Shown here piece by piece: positions 58,239-64,000 of a DNA stretch of 64,000 bases. The notes beneath the pieces were generated by a model, which saw only the letters and a list, made by a program, of their open reading frames with translations, had not been told where the DNA came from and searched no databases. Within the stretch, counting starts at the first letter, position 1. Each line of letters opens with the position of its first letter. The DNA is from Providencia vermicola (GTDB lineage Bacteria > Pseudomonadota > Gammaproteobacteria > Enterobacterales > Enterobacteriaceae): positions 62,001 to 126,000 of the forward strand of contig NZ_JAGSPI010000005.1 of NCBI RefSeq assembly GCF_020381325.1, given 5' to 3'. The position numbers and the translations under genes are program-made.

Positions 58239-61109
58239 TTAGTCCTGATCTTTTAAGCTGGAACGGCGGCGGCTATCACGTTCACGTAACAAGGTGGTTA
58301 ATTGCTGTTTTACAATGTCAGCGATTTCTTTTTTATTACTCATATCAACCCCGTAAAAATTCAACTCAAACGTATTGTATTCCGGCTGCATGATTTGTCG
58401 TTCTGGTCGTGCAGGAGAAACCGCCACTGGTACCGCATTTAATTTGGGCTGAATAGGGGCTAACGTATTAATCAATGCATTATTGAACTGGGGTAACAAT
58501 GACGCTTTTCTCGCGGCAATGCGGGGCTCTTGATACAGCCCATCAACGGTCGTTACGGCTGGAAAGTTTTTAAACACAATGTCGCCGAGTTTATTTCTAT
58601 CGACACTTTCGGCTGCATCGCTTAATGCAAATTTACTGCCTTTTTGCTTGCTCTTTTTCTCTGCGCCGTCATACACCAAAGTGCCGTATTTTTCTGCATT
58701 TTCTAGTGGGTTAATGTCATTGGCTTTTTTCTGTAACTCGCTGCTTTTTTCCAGTTGTTTACCGGCAACGGTGACACTGCTAGTGATTTTACTGGTTGCC
58801 TCGGCTTGCTGTTTTTGTGCCTGTTCATTGGCCTTGGTCGTTTTCCCTGCATAAGCGGAAACGGAGTTCAGCAATTTGAACGGGTCTTTTTCGTTCGGGT
58901 CAACCCCCATGGCACGCGCCGCATCGGCGGCAGCTTCGGCCGCGGAGGGGATAACGCCGAGTTTTTCTAATATCCAGCCGAGCCCTTTGGCGACTTGCTG
59001 AATTGGCCAGAATAGGGCGCTGATGGCTTTATCAACCACCTCGCCAAATACCTGACCGGCCTCGGTACAGGATTTTAATTCTTCTGTAGACAATTGAACC
59101 GGTGACAGTAATTCTTTAAACCAATTCCACACCTTGCTAACGGCATTTGAAATGCCGTCGAATATTGGGGCGAAAGGTGCAAACGTGGCACTGAAAGCCA
59201 CACCAATTGGCGCAAGGGCAGACATGAAACCATCCCAAAACCCGCTAAAAAAGGCTTTAATCGGTTCCCAATATTGATAAATTAATACCCCAGCAGCTAC
59301 GATGGCAGCAACAAATAAGCCTACAGGGCTCAATAACAACGAAAACCCGCCGCCAATAAGGTTAATGGCATTACTGCCTGCGACCATTAAGCCACCAAAT
59401 CCTTGACTGCCAGTAAGCATAAATAGGCTGAGGCGCATAGCCGCAAATGGCACAATCACCGCCGCCGCGGCAAGCGCTAATGCGCCAAGCGCAGTGACTA
59501 AGGTGGCAATAGCAATCCCACCGACGGCAAGGGCTTGCGTCATTTTGGGGTGTTCTTTCATCCACTGGCCAACTTTACCTATAAAGTCAGTCAATGTTTG
59601 GGTGACACGGCGTAAAGGGGAATCGACATTTTCTTGAATTTCAATGCCGAGATCTTCCCATGCTGATTGCAACTGTTTTAGGTCGCCTTTTAAGTTGTCA
59701 ATTTTAACTGTTGCGTTTTTATCGGCTTCACCCTCGGCACCCATGTTGGCGGTTTTCAGTGCGTCATAGCGGCCATTCATGACAGCATCAATGACAGCTC
59801 CCATACCGACCATGGCTTCCTCGCCAAAAATGTCTTTTTTCATGCGAATTTGGCTGGCTTGGTCAAACTTACGCATACTCTTGCCAACGTCTTTTAATAT
59901 TTCGTCGGCATCGCGGAGTTTACCGCTGGCGTCTTTAACACTGACGCCAAGCTTATCAAGGGCGGCTTGGCCTTTACCCACAGGGGCAACCATGCGCGAT
60001 AACCCCGCACGGAGTGATGTACCGGCCATACTGCCCCGAATACCATTATCGGCCATGGTTCCCGCCATTGCGGCCATACTTTCAAGGCTCACGCCAAGTT
60101 GTGCGGCAATAGGGCCTGCATACGTCATGGTTTCACCGAGTTGGCGTAAATCGGTATTGCTGCGGGTAAATGTGGCTGTGAGTACGTCAGAAACACGGTT
60201 CATGTCTTCCGCTTTTAATTGAAACTGGGTTAGAACGTTTGAACCAATGTCGGATGCCTCACCGAGATCCATGTCACCAGCTAACCCCATATTTAATACG
60301 CCACCCAATGCCGATTTAATGGCATCGGGTGTAAAACCTGCCATGGCCAGAAACTTTTGGCCAGCCGCCACATCAGTTGAGGTATAAGCCGTACTGGCGC
60401 CCAGTTCCCGTGCTTGCTGACGTAACATGGCCAGTTGTGGCGAGTTTTTATCTAATCGGGTGAGGGCTTGAACCGTTGACATGCCCTCATCAAAGTCTCG
60501 ACCAGGAGTAGTAATTCGCGCACCAGCATATAGTGCGCCCACACCGCCTGCGGTGGCAATTGCACCACCAGTGGCTAATTTATTTCTGACTTCTTTTGCT
60601 TTTGTATACTGAGTTTGGGCACGTGTTGTCGCGGCTAATCGACGGCGTTGTTCGTCCAATTGGCGGTTATAGATTTCAGTGCGTCGTGTCACTTGTGCCG
60701 TCGCATCACCACTTTGTCGTGCGGATATGCCGTGGCGGTATAATGTGGCCGTTACGGTATTGAGTTTTTGTTTTTCTTTGTCAAGTGTGCGGCCGTAACG
60801 GTCACGCTCTAACCGTGCAGCGGCTAAGGCTTTCTTTTGTTCTTCGGTTTGCTGGGTCAGCGGCGGGTATTGGTCACGTAACGCCTTAACTTTATTTTTG
60901 GCCGTTTCGTAGGCTTGTGAGTTTTTATTAACAGAATTAGAAAGCCGCTCGAATGTTTTCGATTGACTTTGTAAATTACGGATAGAAGCGTGTGTAGCTT
61001 TGATTTGAGTTGCTAACCCTGCCGCGCTGCGCTGTGCAGCACTGACAGGGGATGACAACTTATTCGCAGCACTTAACGACACTTTGATATTTAAATTGCG
61101 GTCACTCAT
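58239..61109 (-). CDS. T: Tail tape measure protein T
   Basis: A 956-aa protein (P2 T about 815). The N-terminal coiled coil is followed by the tape-measure segment DFDEGMSTVQALTRL.., GASTAYTSTDVAAGQKFLAMAG-like repeats and hydrophobic helices (about 525-620) with GWILEKLG further on. Its ATG overlaps the stop of the E' frame (ATGA). It sets tail length. Confidence 0.95.
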   Translation of the reverse strand: MSDRNLNIKVSLSAANKLSSPVSAAQRSAAGLATQIKATHASIRNLQSQSKTFERLSNSVNKNSQAYETAKNKVKALRDQYPPLTQQTEEQKKALAAARLERDRYGRTLDKEKQKLNTVTATLYRHGISARQSGDATAQVTRRTEIYNRQLDEQRRRLAATTRAQTQYTKAKEVRNKLATGGAIATAGGVGALYAGARITTPGRDFDEGMSTVQALTRLDKNSPQLAMLRQQARELGASTAYTSTDVAAGQKFLAMAGFTPDAIKSALGGVLNMGLAGDMDLGEASDIGSNVLTQFQLKAEDMNRVSDVLTATFTRSNTDLRQLGETMTYAGPIAAQLGVSLESMAAMAGTMADNGIRGSMAGTSLRAGLSRMVAPVGKGQAALDKLGVSVKDASGKLRDADEILKDVGKSMRKFDQASQIRMKKDIFGEEAMVGMGAVIDAVMNGRYDALKTANMGAEGEADKNATVKIDNLKGDLKQLQSAWEDLGIEIQENVDSPLRRVTQTLTDFIGKVGQWMKEHPKMTQALAVGGIAIATLVTALGALALAAAAVIVPFAAMRLSLFMLTGSQGFGGLMVAGSNAINLIGGGFSLLLSPVGLFVAAIVAAGVLIYQYWEPIKAFFSGFWDGFMSALAPIGVAFSATFAPFAPIFDGISNAVSKVWNWFKELLSPVQLSTEELKSCTEAGQVFGEVVDKAISALFWPIQQVAKGLGWILEKLGVIPSAAEAAADAARAMGVDPNEKDPFKLLNSVSAYAGKTTKANEQAQKQQAEATSKITSSVTVAGKQLEKSSELQKKANDINPLENAEKYGTLVYDGAEKKSKQKGSKFALSDAAESVDRNKLGDIVFKNFPAVTTVDGLYQEPRIAARKASLLPQFNNALINTLAPIQPKLNAVPVAVSPARPERQIMQPEYNTFELNFYGVDMSNKKEIADIVKQQLTTLLRERDSRRRSSLKDQD

Positions 61110-61557
61110 GATTCATTTCCTGTTCTGGCGGCTGCGCGTTTATGCCATAACAGGATTTCGCCAACCGTCATGGCGTCATATTCAGACGGCGCCCAGTGAA
61201 AAACGATGGCGATATCAGCGATTAACTCATCCGTTTCAATGTTCGGGCACTCAATTACTCGTCCGCGTCGTCTGTCGTCTCTTGCGGGGAGTTCGGTACT
61301 AAAAAATTGGCAACACCAGTGGCGAGTGCATTTAATGCAGGGATAGGCAGTTGTATAACATCACGTTCAGTCATACGCGGTGACGTTACACGCGGCAGTA
61401 ACTTAATCAGTGAATCCACATCGGAAGTCATCACGTCATACAGTTTTAAGCCGCGTAAGGCACCGACTTGTTTCATGGTGTCGGTGATGGTGATTTCGGT
61501 GACTTCTTGCCCTGATTCTAATTTGATGGGTGCGTCGAATTGAATAACTTCAGCCAT
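61106..61557 (-). CDS. E+E': Tail protein E+E' by programmed -1 frameshift
   Basis: In E the codons AAT TTT TTA contain the slippery heptamer T-TTT-TTA (plus-strand 61300-61306), the counterpart of T-TTT-TTG in P2. A -1 shift leads into a 63-codon frame with ADIAIVFHWAPSEYDAMTVG and a stop at 61106, overlapping the T start. The fused product would be about 150 residues (P2 142). Confidence 0.88.
61255..61557 (-). CDS. E: Tail protein E
   Basis: A 100-aa protein (P2 E about 91): MAEVIQFDAPIKLESGQEV and MTERDVIQLPIPALNALATG. It also forms the N-terminus of the frameshift product E+E'. Together they act as tail assembly chaperones for T. Confidence 0.93.
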   Translation of the reverse strand: MAEVIQFDAPIKLESGQEVTEITITDTMKQVGALRGLKLYDVMTSDVDSLIKLLPRVTSPRMTERDVIQLPIPALNALATGVANFLVPNSPQETTDDADE

Positions 61558-61617
61558 GGTGACTATTCCTATTAAAATAAATGTGAAATGGGTGGGTGAT
61601 GAAACCCACCATATTAA

Positions 61618-62130
61618 TTAGTGGCCAATGTTGGCGCGGTGTTTTTCCAGCATGTCTTTGCCGTTGACTTTCCACACCATATTTAACAAATCCACTTCAA
61701 AAGTTTCTTTGTTATTGATGGTGATTTTGCAGTACGTATTTTTGATGGTGTATTTGTGTTGCGTGTTATCACCAGCTTTCGAACTGCCAGGATCCCATTC
61801 GGTAAAACGCCCGCGAGTTTGAATTTCACACGGGATGGATTCACCAGTTGAATCATCGTAGTAAGAACCCGCAAGGCGGAATTGCTTACCGTCAATGGTT
61901 GCGCCCCAGCTTTCTAATAATTCTGACATTAGGCCACCCATAGAGGCGTCCATATCTAATGCGCCAGAATCAAAACCCATCATGACCGCAACGGAGCCCA
62001 CCATACCAGCACCTTGATAATCCTCTGTTTTTAATGACAGCTTTGGCGGGGTGACTTCTTCTACTTGTCCAAGGTAGGTTTGGCCATCAATGAATAGGTC
62101 AAACAAAAAGAGTTTTTTAGGCATACCCAT
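61618..62130 (-). CDS. FII: Major tail tube protein FII
   Basis: A 170-aa protein (P2 FII 172): MPKKLFLFDLFIDGQTYLGQ at the start and EVDLLNMVWKVNGKDMLEKH near the end. It forms the inner tail tube inside the FI sheath. Confidence 0.96.
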   Translation of the reverse strand: MGMPKKLFLFDLFIDGQTYLGQVEEVTPPKLSLKTEDYQGAGMVGSVAVMMGFDSGALDMDASMGGLMSELLESWGATIDGKQFRLAGSYYDDSTGESIPCEIQTRGRFTEWDPGSSKAGDNTQHKYTIKNTYCKITINNKETFEVDLLNMVWKVNGKDMLEKHRANIGH

Positions 62131-62142
62131 AATTTAAATTCC

Positions 62143-63309
62143 TTAGCCCAGTTGGTCGAAAACAGTGAAAAATTCATCAGTGAATTCCTGCGTTAAAGAC
62201 AGGTTTTCCAGTGGCGGTACAGGGGTGTACTTATAGCGAATGTGCGCCTTACCATCGCGTAAATTTTCTTTCGGGTTATCCGATGGGTCATACCAGCATT
62301 GGAACCCTAATAAACGGCCTTGCGTGACGAGTTGTGCGCCTTTACGGTTGATCCCATCGACAATATCTTTCACCAATGAGGGGGTGAGTGTTTTGTCAAT
62401 ATAGCTAAAATGTGCCTCGGCAATCATTTCAGCCAAAATTTGTGCGGTACGGGTAAACACTTCAAAAGTATAAATTTCTTTATCGCCTGAGCGATTACCC
62501 CAAATACGGTATCCATCGCGCTTAATCAGCGTGGTGATTTGGTGGCTGTTTAAATCGTTAGCGTCGGTATCTTTGCCTTGTAACGACCAGTAAATATCGG
62601 CGCTAATACCCAAAACACCATTAACTGGCACGTTAGAAATCGACTTATGCCAACCTTGTTCCGCATCAATCTTGGCACGCAATCCAATGGCGTAAGCGGT
62701 GGCGGGGATAACTTCGTTTTGGCCACTTTCTTTGTTGTACGCGATAAATTCAGGGTAGATGATCATCACTTCGCGCTGATTGAAATCCTCGCGGTATTTC
62801 TTGGCTTCAGCGATAGTTTTACAGCCGTTCGCACTGATATAGGCAAAGGCTTTGATTTGTTTGGCAAAAACGGCAAGCTGCATGGCGACGGGTTTAGTAT
62901 CCAATTTCGGTACCGCCAAAATACGCGGGCGTACACCGAGCTTGGCCTCAGCAGTCAATAGGGCATAAAGTCCAGTATAGCGTCCATCGTCACCGGTGCC
63001 GCCAATCACCATTTGGTCTTGTGATTGGCGGCTCTCAAATTTTTCTTCCGCCACACGCACAACCACCACTTTGGGACTGCATTGGTCGTCGATAGCTTTG
63101 AGTGTTGTGTAAAGCGTACCGGTCTTACCGGCTTTGCTCAGTACCGTTTTAATGCGCGTGACTAATACGGGGGTATCGAGTGGGAACGCCTCGGGGTCGG
63201 CATCTTCTGCGGTGCAGACAATCCCAATCACTGAGGTGTCGATATCTCGAATAAGGGTGCTGAGGTCGGTTGTTTCATGGACTTCAACACCATGATGATA
63301 TACGGCCAT
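62143..63309 (-). CDS. FI: Major tail sheath protein FI
   Basis: A 388-aa protein (P2 FI about 396) starting at ATG 63309 (MAVYHHGVEVHETTDLS) with a GGAGA site; the open frame upstream to 63417 crosses the promoter region and is not coding. FAYISANGCKTIAEA, ISADIYWSLQGKDTDANDLN and YRIWGNRSGD are sheath hallmarks. First gene of the leftward tail operon. Confidence 0.95.
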   Translation of the reverse strand: MAVYHHGVEVHETTDLSTLIRDIDTSVIGIVCTAEDADPEAFPLDTPVLVTRIKTVLSKAGKTGTLYTTLKAIDDQCSPKVVVVRVAEEKFESRQSQDQMVIGGTGDDGRYTGLYALLTAEAKLGVRPRILAVPKLDTKPVAMQLAVFAKQIKAFAYISANGCKTIAEAKKYREDFNQREVMIIYPEFIAYNKESGQNEVIPATAYAIGLRAKIDAEQGWHKSISNVPVNGVLGISADIYWSLQGKDTDANDLNSHQITTLIKRDGYRIWGNRSGDKEIYTFEVFTRTAQILAEMIAEAHFSYIDKTLTPSLVKDIVDGINRKGAQLVTQGRLLGFQCWYDPSDNPKENLRDGKAHIRYKYTPVPPLENLSLTQEFTDEFFTVFDQLG

Positions 63310-63377
63310 CGTTATTATCTCCTGATGTCTATTTATCTTTATTCTCAGGGATGTTTGATAACAAATCATGTACTTAG

Positions 63378-63401
63378 GGTTCTCATAGGCATGAGAGAAC
63401 C
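63378..63401. promoter_or_regulatory. Late activator site, FI/D divergent promoters
   Basis: GGTTCTC-N10-GAGAACC, the same motif as at 43880-43903, lying 69 bp from the FI start and 66 bp from the D start. Repetition at the second divergent late promoter pair supports an Ogr-type activator site. Confidence 0.75.
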
Positions 63402-63467
63402 ACGGATGATTGCTCACCTACGCGCGCGACGACAATCTAGGCATATTGAATTGGATAGGTGGGAAAT

Positions 63468-64000
63468 ATGTCTTTTATGGATTGGGCAGAGGGGAATTTA
63501 GTCAAAGTTCCTGCATTTGATTTAACTGTCGGTGGCGTGCAGCTCTTGAGCGTCAATGACAGGCTTATTTCACTAACATTAACGGATAATCGGGGTTTTG
63601 AAGCCGATACTTTAGAGCTCACGATTGATGATACAGACAGCAAAATTGCATTACCAGCGCGGGGGGCTGAGATTTCTGTCTCCTTAGGCTGGCAGGGGGA
63701 AGCCTTGGTACACAAAGGGATGTATACCGTTGATGAAATTAGCCACTCAGGCCCTCCCGACCAAATCACGGTAACCGCCCGTAGTGCGGATTTTCGGCAA
63801 GACTTTAACGTCAAACGGGAATACAGCTGGCACGATATCAAAGTACTGGATGTAGTGAGCGCGATAGCGGGGCGTTATAACCTCAAACCCGCCGTCAGTA
63901 AGCAATTGATGCACATTGAAATTGACCACGCCGACCAGACCAATGAGAGCGATATTAGCTTTTTAACTCGAATGGCTGAAATGCTTGGCGCGATAGCCAC
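63468..64000 (+). CDS. D: Tail protein D (late control protein), 5' part
   Basis: Open from ATG 63468 to the window end (177 codons; P2 D has 387). VKVPAFDLTVGGVQLLSVND, LSLTLTDNRGFEADTLELTI-like text and TVDEISHSGPPDQITVTARS are P2 gpD features. It is a tail tip hub protein. In P2 it follows U on the same strand; here it is divergent from FI instead. Confidence 0.94.
   Translation, partial: MSFMDWAEGNLVKVPAFDLTVGGVQLLSVNDRLISLTLTDNRGFEADTLELTIDDTDSKIALPARGAEISVSLGWQGEALVHKGMYTVDEISHSGPPDQITVTARSADFRQDFNVKREYSWHDIKVLDVVSAIAGRYNLKPAVSKQLMHIEIDHADQTNESDISFLTRMAEMLGAIA

Larger units (their letters stand above)
28772..64000. mobile_element. P2-like prophage (left end in window, right end beyond)
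   Basis: A continuous set of P2-type genes: int, C, cox, replication gene, cos, Q P O N M L X, lysis genes, R S V W J I H G, FI FII E T U and D. The left junction lies between the ahpF terminator and int. The host-side att repeat and the ogr-like gene should lie to the right of the window. Two cargo blocks (35.3-40.7 kb and 54.0-57.8 kb) sit where P2 relatives carry accessory genes. Confidence 0.93.

Noticed and set aside
59779-60222. 147-codon rightward frame opposite tail gene T
   Set aside because: Shadow frame in a conserved region of the tape measure gene.

Overview
The window is chromosomal DNA of a gamma-proteobacterium of the order Enterobacterales, most likely Providencia or a close Morganellaceae relative. 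This rests on E. coli-like housekeeping genes (hrpA, ydgI-ydgH-pntAB, uspE, fnr, yhiI-rbbA-yhhJ, ahpCF) of moderate AT richness, combined with a tyrosine decarboxylase-tyrP pair of the kind known from Providencia. The genus is an inference from gene content. The left 28.7 kb is host chromosome; from about 28.8 kb to the right edge the window is a P2-like prophage whose right end lies outside.

Host part: the 3' end of hrpA; an arginine/ornithine-type antiporter (ydgI); the periplasmic protein ydgH; divergently pntAB (transhydrogenase). Next come a TetR-controlled MFS exporter with two near-identical palindromic operators, then uspE-fnr, a quinone-oxidoreductase-like MDR protein, and a tyrosine decarboxylase-tyrosine permease operon preceded by a TyrR-box-like site and followed by five consecutive perfect stem-loops. 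A PadR/YqjI-like regulator with a small partner gene follows. An ABC-F ATPase is preceded by a 27-codon leader ORF and mutually exclusive stem-loops that look like an erm-type translational attenuator. The rest is a GNAT acetyltransferase, the yhiI-rbbA-yhhJ exporter operon, and ahpC-ahpF with an OxyR-like site.

Prophage part, early side: arm-type repeats, int, C-type repressor, cox, small early genes, a TraR/DksA zinc finger and a large Toprim/helicase replication protein. About 13 copies of a GTTAC/GTAAC repeat follow, a possible iteron origin. Between the replication gene and cos/portal, where P2 carries tin and old, lies an AT-rich cargo block: a membrane-anchored TIR-like protein, an Eco47II/Sau96I-type restriction-modification system with a duplicated 12-bp operator candidate, and a KAP-like P-loop NTPase.

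Prophage part, late side: a P2-like cos sequence, Q and P leftward, then O N M L X, holin, endolysin, spanins, R, S, V, W, J, I, H, G rightward. At the place where P2 carries Z/fun there is a second cargo block: an Ash/Icd-like leader region, a 60-aa gene, a HEPN (Abi-like) protein with a CBS-like tail, a decayed tail-fibre-assembly fragment and a DUF4209-like protein with a second HEPN-type motif. The tail operon FI-FII-E-T-U follows in inverted orientation, with a conserved -1 frameshift in E, and then gene D rightward and running off the window. Two divergent late promoter regions (P/O and FI/D) share a GGTTCTC-N10-GAGAACC palindrome, a probable late-activator site.
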